A DNA stretch of 64,000 nt. Source: Cycas panzhihuaensis. Taxonomy: Eukaryota; Cycadophyta. The position numbers and the translations under genes are program-made. The notes beneath the pieces are model-generated. The model did not search any database. It worked only from the letters and a program-made list of their open reading frames with translations, and was not told the DNA's origin. Shown here one piece after another: positions 35,274 through 48,065 of the stretch (its first letter is position 1; each line of letters opens with the position of its first letter). The DNA lies in NCBI GenBank assembly GCA_023213395.1, contig CM041465.1, positions 29,519,741 through 29,583,740 on the forward strand. The letters run 5' to 3'.

Positions 35274-35968
35274 TGATCCAAGAGGATCTACCATATGTTT
35301 ACAAGAGGCAGAAAATGCTAGAATGATCTACCATATGTCTACAGGATGTAGAAAATTCTAGGCATTGGCATAACTAAAAGAGATATGGCCAAATGGTATC
35401 AAAATTATATGAAATTTTATGGAAAGGAAGAACACACATCCCACTACATGTGTAAAAAAGGTGGGGTTCAGAAAATATCATTTGATTAGAGTTCAAGCCT
35501 TGTTTTTCATAAAATTAATTCCACAACCAACAGAAAAATAGCAAATACATATGATCATTAAATGAATAAAAATATAGCCAAATGACATCAAAATGAGCTA
35601 CAATTTTGAGTAAGTGAAGGGGACATTGTTCCTATATGTGTACCAAATTTGAGATAAATTAGTGTTTGTTAAGCCTAGTTGCAAGCCATAACTTTTAAGA
35701 ATTACATGAAGGCCACTTAGACAACATGCATTCTAGTGGTTAGTGGTTATACTTGCATGATTTCCACTTATTAAACATGCAATTTGGGTTTCTTTCTATA
35801 AATTGAGCCCTATTACGAGTTGGAGACTTGGTTCTTGAAGGTGAAAGGCACTTGACTTGGGAAGTATCCTTGGAGAAGCATTTTTAAGGGTTGGAGTCCC
35901 CCTTATGGATCTCAAGGAGAGAGGTTGGTAATTGACTTCTTCACCAATTAAGCTCTATTTTGGGATCA
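35274..35968 (+). repeat. 3' LTR of element E
   Basis: 695 bp, colinear with 29940-30635, with scattered substitutions and one- to three-base gaps. Confidence 0.93.
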
Positions 35969-35973
35969 TTATG

Positions 35974-36854
35974 GATCTGAAATGGATAAAGATCTAGTTG
36001 ATTTCTTAAAAGGATTTCCTCTACATAATAATATGTGGTAATTTCATAGTAATTAACTAATAGAAATTATGATCAATAGAACCATGAAGTAGCATTTACA
36101 TTTATCTCACTAGTAGTTTTGATGCATTATTGAATATCTATGAATATATAATTATTTTATTAGCTTGGATAAAAATAGTTTCTATGTTAACATAATTGTA
36201 GGGTTTATTTTATGCATATAACTATAAAAGAAATTGTTGACCTAACAAGCATCCTTAGGCACATTGTTAACCCACTAAAACTAATTTTATTTTCTTTAAT
36301 ATTGGCTTTTGTTATATTAAGCATAACTATATATTATTATTATTAGGGTTGTTACACTCTCTTAATCTACTCTCCTTACATCAATCATAATGAGAGTAAG
36401 ATCACTTATTATTAATAATGAGAGTTCAAGAGAAAATAATAAAGCAAGAATAAAGAAAGCAAGAGTTACAACTTATACACTCTCTTACATGAGAGAGACT
36501 ATCGATTATAACATGTACGTACTCTCAAATGCGAGAGAAAAGAATAGAAATACAACTCACATGAGGACCTACCTAATATAACTCATCAATCAACTTAGAG
36601 TAAAAATTTAGTATGAATTGGACATTATTTTTAACACCTTATCATAATATATGATTTATTATCTCTCATAAATATAAGCTTTTTGAACCTCTTAAACTTT
36701 TCATAACCTAATGCCTTAGTAAGAATGTTATCCTCGGTTGGATAATAAACCAACTCAACTACTTTACACTAAACCTACTCCTTATTAAAATGTCTTAGTT
36801 CACACTTTATAAGGTAAAGTTGTAATACACATTTGTGCAATTAATTTTATTAGA
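35974..36854 (-). mobile_element. Copia remnant M: RNase H tail and possible 3' LTR, minus strand
   Basis: On the minus strand, about 36840-36630 reads as the end of copia RNase H, with VVELVYYPTEDNILTKALGYEKF (quoted as VVELVYYPTEDN and ILTKALGYEKF). The expected downstream region then holds repeated ACTCTC/GAGAG words. At 36355 the complement reads TGTAACAACCC, a usual LTR start, preceded by purine-rich AAGGAGAGTAGATTAAGAGAG (in two parts AAGGAGAGTAG, ATTAAGAGAG). The LTR would run left to the E insertion. E may have landed in it. Confidence 0.5.
36355..36540. repeat. Cluster of ACTCTC/GAGAGT words in direct and inverted order
   Basis: ACTCTC or its complement occurs near 36355, 36367, 36392, 36419, 36478, 36493, 36510 and 36530, in both orientations. 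It could form several small hairpins. No function is assigned. Confidence 0.55.
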
Positions 36855-37066
36855 TGTTGGTATTTTGTGATGGGTCCCATGCATAGCCAATTTATGTTTT
36901 ATAAATACACAATCAATGTATCATACTAAAATATTAATGTAGTAATATTCTTATGGTCTTAATCAAAGTTAAGGTACCTTAAGGATACCATTGTGATCCT
37001 AGTGTTTGTTTTTATTTCTGTATTATTATTTTCTATCAATTCCATTTTTTAGCATGGTATAAGAGC
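36855..37066 (+). repeat. 200-bp LTR candidate followed by a primer-binding site
   Basis: 36855-37054 starts TGTTGGTATT and ends TTTAGCA. TATAAATACACAATC near 36899 is a good TATA box. TGGTATAAGAGC begins at 37055 with no spacer and differs by one base from the initiator-Met PBS. A 5' LTR is therefore likely. No second LTR is found to the right, so this is a truncated element or a short non-coding (TRIM-like) one. Confidence 0.55.
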
Positions 37067-38626
37067 AATGCTATGCAAGTATGTTATATTGCCAGTAGTT
37101 TTGCTAGTTATCATTCTATAGGTTTTTCAGTTTATCATTATCATTTGTGAGGAGGTGGCTTTATAGAGCCTATTACATATGGTGTTCATTATGTGGGTAA
37201 AATCCTAATTGGTACCTATGAGATTGATGAGAGAAGAATGTACTTATTTACATCCCATTTTTCTTGAAGATGTAAGAATCAATTTAGTTTCATTTAATAT
37301 TATTTGTAGGTTACTTTTTATTTGTTCCCATTTATTAGTCTATTTGTGATCTATATCTATTTTGTTCTATTCATAGATTTGTTTCATTCTTATTTATAGT
37401 ACTATTTATATACATATTTATCTCAATTCATCTATATTAGTTTATATATTATATCTACCATAACGTTAAGGTAAAACCATTATTATTAAGGCATTGCTTG
37501 TGGCCCTCGTTAAGGCACTACGTTAAGCCCTCGTAGTTGTGGCTATGAGGAGGAGCTTGTGGTGAAACCATAATTTAGTGGCTATGAGCATCTACCAACC
37601 TATGTGAAGACACCTTTTATTGATTACACAATAAATCATGTTGGAACCCCATCGAGCTCCCAATGCTTCTATTATTATCTATTATTGTATTATTATGTAT
37701 GGTTCATGCCCTATTAAGCTTAACCATGGAAACTTCATCCTTAATCTCAATTGTACCTATATTAGACATATGATTAAGGAATTACACTTTGCATTGCAAT
37801 ATCCACTTTGATGCCCTCTAAGCTACCATTATTCCATTGACCATAATCTTATTGCCAAATTTTAGCCCATTATATAATTATTACCATTGATTGATCCATC
37901 GTTGGATCTTATAACTCATCACAAACCTTATTATGGAGTTGAAGATCAATGACAAACTTATTGATTCAATCCCTACATGGGTTTTTCTCAATATTTACAT
38001 CGATTTTAATATGTTTTTTATTATATAGTCATAGTTGAAATATTAAATCTAGGATTTATTTTTTCTCTAAAAGTTTTCAAAAATTAAACTAGATTAAAAT
38101 TTTATTAAAATATGCAACCCCCATATGTCCAATAGCCAACTTATAAGAGGGGATAAACCCTAACTTATCAAATTTTAATTTTTTAAAAAGGTACATATGT
38201 ATTTCTTTTAATATCTTGAGTTTTAAGAGTTTATTTTTTTAACTATCTAAACCATTAGAATTCTAACTTAGAGATCGTCATTCTAGTATAAGATTTGATA
38301 TATTTTGGTGTTGTTTACATAGTGAAATTTTAGTCTCAAGTGGATCCTTTATACTAGATCCTTATGTAATAATCAAATAAAATTTTATTTTGCACTTTCT
38401 ACATCATCCTTTTGCTTATTTCTTGACCCTGGGATAACTAAATTTTGAATCTTAGAACACTATTATAAAACATCTTTTTAAGATTCTATTGTACTTTTCA
38501 TATTGACTCCTATAAAAGACTATGATATAAAAGGAAGTCTTAAAAGTAAGGATAGGGTTACTATCATCTTATTGACAAAATTGTATGACTACATGGCTCA
38601 TCTTATGTGTATTTGAGGGATAAGAA
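37067..38626. other. Unassigned AT-rich sequence
   Basis: No coding similarity is recognised. GTTAAGGCACTACGTTAAGCCC near 37509 is a short local duplication (landmark GTTAAGGCA / GTTAAGCCC). Part of it should be the 3' internal region of the element whose LTR (K) starts at 38627. Confidence 0.4.
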
Positions 38627-38903
38627 TGTAAGAATTAATGTTCATTACTATTTATTAAAAATGTGTAAGTGTGTGCACTGGAAACCTGCAGGCCACCACC
38701 AAACATCTTAAACTATCCACGAGCCTCAACTATTAAGGTATATATATTTTATTTTATGTTTTATTATTATTTTAATTTTTGAATTATGTCAGTTGAGGTG
38801 GGCTCCTACCCACCTCCCAAACTATAAATTAAAGGGGTATTGTATCTCAGTGTTTTTTAACACCACCTTCAAATCTTGGAGATTATATTGATTATTTTCA
38901 ATA
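38627..38903 (+). repeat. Interrupted LTR K (plus strand, related to the A/B/C family)
   Basis: A purine stretch (GAGGGATAAGAA) precedes TGTAAGAATTAATG. The following sequence has the same landmarks in the same order as the A LTR: GTGTGCACTGG, CCTCAACTATTAAGGT, CCCACCTCCCAAACTATAAATTAAAG in two parts, then TTTTTTAACACCACC. It stops at 38903 where the opposite-strand LTR of B begins, so B probably inserted in K. Confidence 0.55.
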
Positions 38904-39255
38904 TGGCTTTATGGGTCATAGAGCAGGACTCACATTGAACTCATTTTGAGTTAACACAATATTTCCAATGATGGTAGTGTTAAAAAATACCAGGGAGGTA
39001 TTCACACCCCATAAATAGACATTTGGTGAGGTGGTTAGTGCCATCAACTTGGCCTGCATGTCGGCCAACAAATATTCAAATAATATTAAAAAATAATGAG
39101 AAATAACTATTGCATATACCTTAATAGTATTGCATCAGATCTAGGTCCCTTTAGGTAGCTATTGGTAGGCTCTAAGTGCCCTAAGGGGCCTCAAAGATGG
39201 CTTTGAGAGGCCCTATGTGCATAGATCTCTAATAACATTAGGGTTTTTCATAATA
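38904..39255 (-). repeat. 3' LTR of element B
   Basis: 352 bp. It aligns with the C LTR from the left end (TGGCTTTATGGG) to the tract CTCAAAGATGGCTTTGAGAGG, a single-copy version of A's palindromic unit. The outer TG has mutated (TATTATG on the minus strand). Confidence 0.8.
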
Positions 39256-39266
39256 TTCTCCCCCAT
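39256..39266 (-). promoter_or_regulatory. polypurine tract of element B
   Basis: Minus-strand ATGGGGGAGAA abuts the LTR, identical in form to element A. Confidence 0.85.
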
Positions 39267-39279
39267 AAGTCCAATGTGG

Positions 39280-40790
39280 ATGACTCCCAAACTTTCTCTA
39301 AATTTTTAGAATTTGATTTTTCCCAAAGCCTTTGTAAAAATATCTGGTGTCTGATCTTGGGTATTGTAATAAGCTAACTTGATCTCTTCTGCTTGTACAA
39401 ATTCCTGAATGAAGTAGTGTTGAGTCTCAATGTGTTTTGTTCTATTGTGTAATACTGGATTCTTTGTCATTTGAATAGTTCTTTGATTGTCACATCAAAT
39501 TTTTGTGGGACCTTACTATTCAATCTAGAAATCTTGTAGTAGTCTTCTTAGCCACACTGACTCATATGCTCCTACAACTACTACTTCATATTCTACCTTG
39601 ACTATAGATAAGGAGATTGTATTCTACTTCTTTATACTCTAAGCTACTACTGTTGATCCCATACCAAATGTATAGCTTATTGTAGACTTTCTATCATCAA
39701 CATCACCTACCTAATCTGAATCTATATAGCCAATTGACTAAAATTTAGAGGTAATTTTGTAATATAGCCCAAAGTTTAGAGTTCCTTTGAGGTATCTAAG
39801 GATTCTCTTAGTAGCTTACCAGTGAGAGGCATTTGGATCCTACATGAACCTAAATATAATACTAACAGAGTGTGTTATATCTAGTTAGATAGATATCAAA
39901 TATATTAAACTACCAATGAGTTGTCTATAGAGAGTTGGATCAATCGAAGTAGAGGCATCCATCTTAGATAGTTTGATTCTTGTTTCCATTGGGGTTGTCA
40001 ATGGTTTATAGTCTATCATTATAAACCTTTGTAGTAGATCCAATGTATATTTACATTAGGGTATGAAGATTCCCTTCTTGTCTTACTAGACTTCCAATCC
40101 TAGGAAGTAATGCATAAGGCCTAAGTATATCATTTTGAATTCCTTATACATAGCATCTTTAAATTGATGTAAGAGATGGGAGTCATTTCCAGTGTATACT
40201 AGGTCATCCACATAAAGACCTACAATCAAGATTGAACTTCCCTTTTAAGTATATAAGTTTAGATCTACCTCAGATCCCTCAAACCCTTGATCTTTGAAAT
40301 ACTTGTCTATGCAAGAATACCAAGCCCTGGGTGCTTGTTTTAGACCATATAGTTCTTTTTTTAATTTATACACTTTGTTCTCATCCCCCTGACTTCAAAA
40401 CTTAGGGGTAGAGCAACATAGATGTCTTCTTTGATGTAGCTATTTAGGAATGCACTTTTGACATCCATTTAATAGACTTTCCATCCCATTTGGGCTATTA
40501 AACTCATCATCATTCAAATAGATTCCATCCTAGCAATAGAGGAAAAGGTTTCTATATAGTCTATGCCTTCTCTTTGAGCATATCTTTTTGTAACCAATCT
40601 AGCTTTATATTTATCAATGGAGCCATATGAATGAAACTTGGTCTTATAGACCCATTTTATATCAATTGCTTTCTTCTTTAGGGGTAAGTTAACTAGTTCC
40701 CATATATCATTCTTAATAATAGAATTATACTCATCTTCCATGGCTTTCTACCAGCATTCATGTTGATTAGCCTCAATAAAGGTTTAAGTC
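39280..40790 (-). pseudogene. RNase H and reverse transcriptase of copia element B
   Basis: RNase H lies at about 39290-39700 and RT at about 39950-40780 on the minus strand. The RT start reads NDIWELVNLPLKKKAIDIKW in an open frame to 40741. The catalytic YVDD is intact at 40203-40214 (complement). Stops and at least one frameshift break the domain elsewhere, for example in the QAPGAWYS region near 40320. Confidence 0.85.
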
Positions 40791-41059
40791 TCATGAGTTT
40801 CTAAAACCTTGATCATTAGGGCAAAGATGACCTTATGTGAGTGTGTGGATCTTCTATTATTATCCAAGATGTCTCCCAAGTCATGGTTGTAATGAACCCA
40901 TTTAGGTAGGTGTTGTGGTGGAGGTTGAGATAAAGTCCCCTCCCCACTAGGTTCATGGATGCTTCTCCTAAAATTAAACATAGGAGGTATATATTTAGAC
41001 TTAGAATATGTGTCAAATTTAATGGCAACCTCATTCTGCTTTTCTTGATTATCTTGGTA

Positions 41060-42345
41060 GTAGGCATCTTCTTAAAACTTGACATCTCTGCTCAACATAA
41101 CTTTTCTTGATTTTGGATCATATACCTTGCAGGACTTAGAAGTTTTACTATATCTAATGAAGATACATTTGACATTATGGTCATCTAATTTGGATCTTCT
41201 TTGATTAGGAATATAAGCATATGCAAGACATCCAAATACCTTGAGATAATGTATACTTAGCTTATAACTAGTCCAAGCTTCTTCTAGAGTTTTCCACCTA
41301 AGTGCCTTGGTGGAGCATCTATTGAGTAAGTAGATGGCTGTGTGAACTACTTCAACCCAAAATTCATGGCCCAAATTCTTGTCTTTAAGTATACACCTTA
41401 CTATTTCAACTATAGTTTAATTCTTCCTTTCTGCTACACCATTTTGTTATAGGATGTAGGGGTTAGTGAATTGTCTTCTAATCCTATGGTGTACACAATA
41501 GTCCTTGAATGTATTGGATGTAAACTCTACCCCATTATCTGATCTTAGAGATAGAATTTTATATCTACTTTGTCACTCTACAAAAGTTTTGAAGTCAACA
41601 AAGTGGTCAAAGAAATATAATTTATATTTTAGGAAGAATACCCATGTCTTCCTTGTGAAGTCATCAATGAAAGTGATGAAATATTTTACACCTTTAAGGG
41701 AAGGAGTATTCATAGGTCCACAAATATCTATGTATACCAATTGAAGAGCGCTTAATGCTTGATGACTATAATATAGAAAGCTTTCTCTATGGTGTTTACC
41801 AAGGAGGCACCATTCACATAAGTTTTTATTTATATCAATGTGTGGTAGACCATTAACTATGTCCATTCTTTTCATATGTGCTAAGCTATTGTAGTTGAGA
41901 TGACCAAACCTTCTATGACACAAGTCACTATGCATGGTAGCTAAAGTTCTTAGGGCATATGTATCTAAAGGAGTGAGGATAAGTTTAAATAGATGATCTT
42001 TAGTCATTTTTTCTTTGGCATCAATAGCTTTATTTCTCCTTTTGTCTTTGATAACACACTCGCCATTATTAAAATTCACTTTGTAATCCTGTCCCATCAT
42101 CTATCCTACTGATATAAAGTTTTTCCTTAAAGAAGAGACATATAAGACATCATTTAGATGTCTATATTCACCTATATCAGTCCTGAAAGCTATATTACCT
42201 TTCCCAACTAATTCATGGGAGGTATTATCTCCAAACATAATGGATCCTTTTCTATTTTTATCCAAGGTATGAAATGTATGTTCTTTGTGGGTCATATGAG
42301 TTGAGCAACCTAAATCGATGTACCAACTATCATCGTCTTCTTCCT
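41060..42345 (-). pseudogene. integrase and protease of copia element B
   Basis: Open frames at 41072-41374, 41573-42100 and 42101-42295 cover the integrase C-terminal half, the core with its zinc site, and the protease. The zinc site has HRRFGHLNYNS and CEWCLLGK; the first Asp lies in VYIDICGPM. The protease motif reads YIDLGCSTHM near 42310-42330: the active-site Ser of DSG has become Leu. The interruption between the first two frames includes the second catalytic Asp region near 41540. Confidence 0.87.
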
Positions 42346-43495
42346 TAGTAGAAAATCTAGATAGGAATAATCTATTATTGACCCTTGACTTAGATGGATT
42401 TTAATCATGTCCTCTAGTTGGTGGTCCATGTTTTGAGAAACATTTATCTTCATTGTGGACACTCCTATGGCAATATGTACAATACAATAAATCTCTCCTT
42501 CCATAACTTAGGCTTCTTCTTCTTGGATGAGATCGATCAATATTGAAGGATCTTCCTCTTTCCTCATAAGGTTGAGGAGGATTGTCTCTTGATCTATTAT
42601 CATGATATTCCTTATTTGACCTTGAAGATTAAGGATTTCCTTGGCAATTTGGACAATAAGTATGATTCTCAAATTGTCTCCTTTGATTTGTATTCCTTGG
42701 AGGGTTTTCATGCTGTTGGGGTCCTCCTTCCCTTGTTTGATAAGATGCTTGATATCTTGGAGAGTCTTGCCTAGTATCCCTTCTAGGATTTCCAACCTTT
42801 CTTCTTGGAGGTGATTCCTTTTGCCTTGAAGTTTCTACTTAGGAGTTGGATTGAATATGGGTCTTTATAGCAAAGGCATATTCTAGAGACTCATTTTCAC
42901 TTTGTTGCTCCTCTATAGACATAAGCATGGCACTAAGTTGTTCTACTTTTAGAGTGCTTAGATCCTTTGAGATACTTATAGTAGTGGTAACCATTTCAAA
43001 GTGTCTGACTACACTAGCATATCTAAGGATCCTTTCAACTACCTTTTTTTTAGTTAGGGTATCTCTAAGAGATCTCATTTAGTTTACAATATCTTGTACT
43101 TTGGTTATAAACTTTGTTATAGATTCATGAAGCATCATATCTAAATTTTTAAACTTGCTCCTTAAGTTCTGTAGTTTAGAAGAGGTTGCTCCTTCATATA
43201 TTAATTATAAAGTATCCTAAGATTCCTTTAACTTAATTGATTCACTACCATATGGGAACACATGGTCTTCAAATGCATAAAAGATGAGTGCTAAGGCTTC
43301 ATTGTCTTTCAAAACATTCTCCTTATAGGTAGTCTTTTCTACATCAGATGGATTTAGACTTAGTTTATTATATCCTGTATTCATAATTTCCTATATGTTA
43401 TTAACTATGAGGATGGGTCTCATCCTCCTACTTTAATTTAAGAAATAATTTCCATCAAATTTGGGGATAATCATGTTGCCAAAGCTGGAAGTTAT
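42346..43495 (-). pseudogene. gag of copia element B
   Basis: The minus-strand start at 43495 corresponds to A's MTSSFGN but begins ATA, a lost start codon. NYFLN is followed by TAA where Trp is expected. The capsid portion is readable (KDNEALALIF, HVFPYGSES), and the Gln after SSKL, a stop in A and C, is intact here. The frame breaks in the zinc-knuckle region near 42480. Confidence 0.85.
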
Positions 43496-44645
43496 GTTAA
43501 ACTAAAGTTTTGTTGATCAAAGGTAACAAATAAGGATTAAGTTTACAAAAATTAAATTTAAATGTCGAGAAAGGATTTGAATTTCAAATTTGAAAAAGTT
43601 TAAGTTTAAAATTTGATCTAAGTTTAAATAACCTAAGGTTTTACCTAAAGTTTTGAATAGTAAACTAGTACCTATTAAGGCTACTAGGCTCTAAGTTTAA
43701 GGTTCTCCTAGGGAAACCTTCAATTGCTATCCTATCTAGTGGTGCCTACCCACAAATGGTAAAAATGAGACCTAATATACTAGTACATAAACACTAGGCT
43801 CTATATACCTTAGTACATAGGTTGTTAAGAAGGCTTTTACACCTCCCTAAATTGTGAATTTGCCTATGTCAGACTTGTATCTAGTGATAGATCTAGTAGT
43901 GAAAGTTCTTGAACTAAGGCACTCACCCTCTTTAGGTCTAGCCTTGGTCTCCAAACATCACAAATGGAATAGGTTCTACACCTCAGCCTACCACTAAATA
44001 CACCTAATAGGTAATGGTTATCCTCATCCAATATGAATAGGCCAATTAGCATGTGCGAGGTGGTAACTTCAAGGGTCCTAACTATTCCCCTTGAAAGGCT
44101 GGTAAATAGAAGTGGTTCAATTTAGGATTATCTTGTTAATGTGAAACTAAATTAATTAATAATATGGTCTTACTTAAGGTTTTGAATGATTCCTTTTATG
44201 CAAAAAGAAAATAACTTGAATGAAGAACAATAAATAATATAATAAACTTTTGAAGAAAATATTCAAGTAATCACTCAATGCCTTTAAAAAATGAAATGTT
44301 CCTTTGAAAATAAAGTGTACTACCAATTATATGAAACCTTTATAAGTGCAATAATAAATCAAGAATGCTTTCAATAAATAAACTTTTGATGTTTTATGTA
44401 CTTTTCAATAAAAATATATACCTTTAGAAGAAATCAGAAATCTTAATAAATCAATGAACTTAGAAAGTATGATTTTAAATACTCTTTGAAATAGAATGAT
44501 CAAACAAGAAGAAGTGCTTGTATAGATTTATAAGCAAACTTATAATGGAATCTTTCATGCCAAGTCAATATGATATTTAAGTATGTAAATTTGAAATAAA
44601 ATCTTCTTGATGATGAAGAAATAAAAAAGATTGATAAGATCTTTT
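43496..44645 (-). other. Leader of element B (gag-proximal part)
   Basis: It contains the conserved leader block (about 43660-44110) and then AT-rich sequence homologous to C's leader up to about 50225. The match to C stops at 44645, where C's LTR begins, supporting insertion of C at this point. Confidence 0.75.
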
Positions 44646-44988
44646 TGATAGATTTAGAGGAGCAGAGAGGGACATTAGATTGCGTACATCTTGTGTTAAC
44701 CAGTGATTTCCAAAGTTGGTGGTGTTAAAAAACATGAGGGAGGTATTTCCAACCCTTAAATAGAATTTTGGAGAGGCAGCAAGCACCATCACATGACCTG
44801 TATATTAGCTAATAAATATTCAAACAATATTAAAATAATAATAATAATAAATAATGCACATACCTTAATAATGTTGCATCAACTCTAGGTGGGTATTATG
44901 AGGCTTTAGGTGCCTTAGGGGCCTCAAAGGTGGATTTGAGAGGCCCTAGGTGCACGATTCTTTAGTAACATTAGGGTTAGTCCCAACA
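44646..44988 (-). repeat. 3' LTR of element C
   Basis: 343 bp, TGATAGATTTAG...GTCCCAACA, retaining TG and CA ends. It is close to the A LTR at its start on the minus strand (TGTTGGGACTAACCC versus TGTTGGGAATAATCC) and has one copy of the palindromic unit. Confidence 0.88.
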
Positions 44989-44999
44989 TTCTCCCCTAT

Positions 45000-46480
45000 A
45001 AGTCCAATATGGATGACTCCCAAAGTTTCTCTGAACTTCTTGAATTTGTTCTTTCCCAAAGCCTTTGTAAAAAATTTCTACTTTCTAATCTTTAGTGTTG
45101 TAATAAGCTAACTTGATCTCGTCTGCTTATACAAGTTCCTAAATAAAGTGGTGTTGAGTCTCAATATGTTTTGTTCTACTATGAAATACTAGATTTTTGG
45201 ACATTTGTATAGTGCTTTGATTATCAAACCAAATTCGAGTGGGACCTTGTTGTTTATTCTAAAAATCCTATAAAAGTCTTCTTATCCATATTGATTCAGA
45301 AGCTCTTGCAACTGCTACTTTATATTCTGCCTTGTCTATGGATAAGGATATGGTATTTTGCTTCTTTGTACTCCAAGCTACTACTGATGATCCCATACTA
45401 AATACATAACCTATTGTAGACTTTCTATCATCAACATCACATGCCCAATCTAAATCTATGTATCTAATCAACTGAAATTTGGATGTGGCTTTATAATATA
45501 ACCTAAAGTCTAGAGTCCCTTTAAGGTATCTAAGGATTCTCTTGGCAGCTTACCAATGAGAAGTCTTTGGATCCTGCATGAACCTGGACATAACATTGAC
45601 TGAGTGTGTTACATCTAGTTGAGTAGATATCAAATATATTAGGCTACCAATGAGTTATCTATATAGAGTCTAATCAATCAAAGTTAAATCATTTGTCTTA
45701 GATAGTTTAATTCAAGTTTCTTCTAGTGTTGTCAATGATTTACAATTTGTCATTCTAAATCTTTGTAGTAGATCCAATGTATATTTGTGTTGAGAGATGA
45801 AGATTCCTTATTTGTCCTTCCAGACTTCTAATCCTAGGAAGTAATGCATAAGACTTAAGTCTATCATCTCAAATTCCTTACACATAGCATTTTTAAATTA
45901 AAGTAAAAGATGGGAGTCATTTCTAGTATAGACTAGGTCATCCAAATGAAGACTTATAATCAATATTAAACTTCTTTTGATTTGAGTGTATAAGTTTGGA
46001 TCTACTTGAGATCTCTAAAATACTCGTCTATGCAGGAATACCAAGCCCTAGGTGCTTATTTTAGACTATATAGTGCCTTTTTTAATTTGTACACTTTGTT
46101 CTCTTCCCCCATGACTTCAAAATTGAGGGGTTGAGTGATATAGATGTCTTCTTTGATATATCTATTTAAGAAAACACTTTTCACATCTATTTGATAAACT
46201 TTCCAACCCATTTAGGCAGCTAAACTCATCATCATATGAACAAATTTCATTCTAGCGATAGAGAAAAATATTTCTGTATAGTCTATGCCTTCTCTTTGGG
46301 CATATCCTTTTACAACCAACCTAGCTTTATATTTGTCGATAGAGCCTTTTGAGTGAAACTTGGTCTTATAGACCCATTTTATGCCAATAGATTTCTTCTT
46401 TAGTGGTAAGTCAATGATTTCCCATGTATCATTCTTAATAATAGACTTATATTCCTCTTCCATGGCTTTCTGCCAACATT
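45000..46480 (-). pseudogene. RNase H and reverse transcriptase of copia element C
   Basis: The RNase H part is open at 45268-45471 (YIDLDWACDVDDRKSTIGYV; DKAEYKVAVA). The RT start is open at 46212-46463 (NDTWEIIDLPLKKKSIGIKW). The catalytic box reads HLDD near 45940 in place of YVDD. Stops and small gaps separate these parts. Confidence 0.85.
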
Positions 46481-46799
46481 TATATTGATTAGCCTTAGCA
46501 AAGGTTTAAGGCTCATGAATTTCGAGTACCTTGCTCATTAGGGCAAAGTTGATCCTATGTGAGTGTGTCGATCTTCTATTATTATCTAAGATATCTCCTA
46601 AGTCATGGTTACAATGAACCTATTTGGGTAACTATTGTGGTGGAGGTTGAGATGAAGTTACCTCCCTAGTTGGTTCCTAGATACTTCTCCATATAGAAGG
46701 CACATATTTGGACTTATATGATGTTTCAAATTTGATGGCAATCTCCCTATGTTTTCCTTATTATCTTGGTAGTAGGTGTCTTCTTGAAACTTGATGTCT

Positions 46800-48065
46800 C
46801 TACTTATTATAACTTTTCTTAATTTCATATCATAGACCTTGTAGGATTTTGAAGATTCACTATAGCTAATGAAGATACACTTAACACTATGGTCATCTAA
46901 CTTGGTTCTTCTTTGATCAAGAATATGGGCATATGTTAAACATCTAAATACCCTAAGATGATGTATACTTGGTTTATAACTAGTTTGTGCTTCTTCTAGA
47001 GTTTTCCACCTAAGTGCTTTGGTGGAACATTATTGAGTAAGTAGACGGTTGTATGAACTACTTCAGCTCAAAATTCAGGGCCTAAGTTCTTATCGTTAAG
47101 TATACATATTACCATTTCAATGATAATTTGATTCTTTTTTTTCACTACACCATTATGTTGTGGGGTGTAGGGAATGGTGAATTATTTCTTGATCCCATGG
47201 TGGATACAATAGTCCTTGAAGGTATTAGATATAAACTCTCCCCCATTATATGATCTTAGAGATCCACTTTGTTGCTCTACAAAGGTTTTGAAGTTAATAA
47301 AGTGATCAAAAGCATTTGATTTATATCTTAGAAAGAAAACCCATGTCTTCCTTGTGAAGTCATCAATGAATGTAAGAAAATATTTTACACCTACTAAGGA
47401 GGGAGTAGTCATCGATCCACAAATGTCTGTGTATACTAGTTAAAGAGGGGCAGATGCCCAATGGCTCAAATCTGGAAAGCTTTATCCATAGTATTTACCA
47501 AGAAGGCATTCCTCAGACAAGTTGTTATTAATATCAATGTGTGGTAAACCATTAACCATGTCCAACCTTTTCATAAAAGCCAAGTTGTTGTAGTTAATAT
47601 GAACAAACCATCTATGCCACAAATCACTATCCACGGTAGTTGAAGTTCTAAGGGCATAGGTATCTGAAGGAGTGAGGATGAGCTTAAATAAACGATCCTT
47701 AGTTATTTTTCCTTTGGCAACAATAGCTTTATTTTTCCTCTTATCTTTGATAACATATTCGCCATTGTCAAAAATCACATTGTAATCTTATCCCATCATC
47801 TATCCTATTGATAATAAGTTCTTCATTAGGGTAGGGACATATAAGACATCATCTAAGTGTTTAGATTTGATAATATTAGTCATCAAATATATATTACCTT
47901 TCCCAACTGATTCGTGGGAGGTATTGTCTCCAAACATGATGGACCCTTTTTTGTTTTTATCTAAGGTCTAAAATAAATGCTCTTTGTGGGTCATGTGGGT
48001 TGAGCAACCTGAATCGATATACCAAGTATCATCATCTTCTTCCTTATTAGAAAAATTGGATAGAA
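46800..48065 (-). pseudogene. integrase and protease of copia element C
   Basis: Protease YIDSGCSTHMTH is intact near 48000-48030. The zinc domain (HINYNN; CLLGK preceded by EE where B has CEW) and the core (ITTPS...FIDDFTRKTWVFF, with SYNGGEF where SDNGGEF is expected) follow toward lower coordinates. The Asp to Tyr change there removes a catalytic residue. Confidence 0.87.

Larger units (their letters stand above)
29940..35968 (+). mobile_element. Ty3/gypsy retrotransposon E, best preserved element
   Basis: The element is 6029 bp, with LTRs of 696 bp (29940-30635) and 695 bp (35274-35968), a near-perfect PBS, a polypurine tract and gag-PR-RT-RNase H-INT in gypsy order. Flanks TCATG (29935-29939) and TTATG (35969-35973) are a target duplication with one transition. 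Gag to mid-integrase stays in one frame, interrupted only by stop codons; one frameshift occurs near 34750. The near-equal LTRs suggest a fairly recent insertion among these elements. Confidence 0.95.
38904..44645 (-). mobile_element. Ty1/copia element B (minus strand, 3' part)
   Basis: The 3' LTR (38904-39255), polypurine tract, RNase H, RT, integrase, protease, gag and about 1.15 kb of leader are present in order on the minus strand. It is the same family as A (similar LTR, gag, leader). At 44646 the LTR of element C begins. The rest of B's leader and its 5' LTR are not seen before the window ends, as expected if C inserted into B. Confidence 0.85.

Noticed and set aside
36390-36581. 63-codon open frame
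   Set aside because: Driven by the ACTCTC/GAGAG word cluster; no homologue, and antisense to the end of the copia remnant M.
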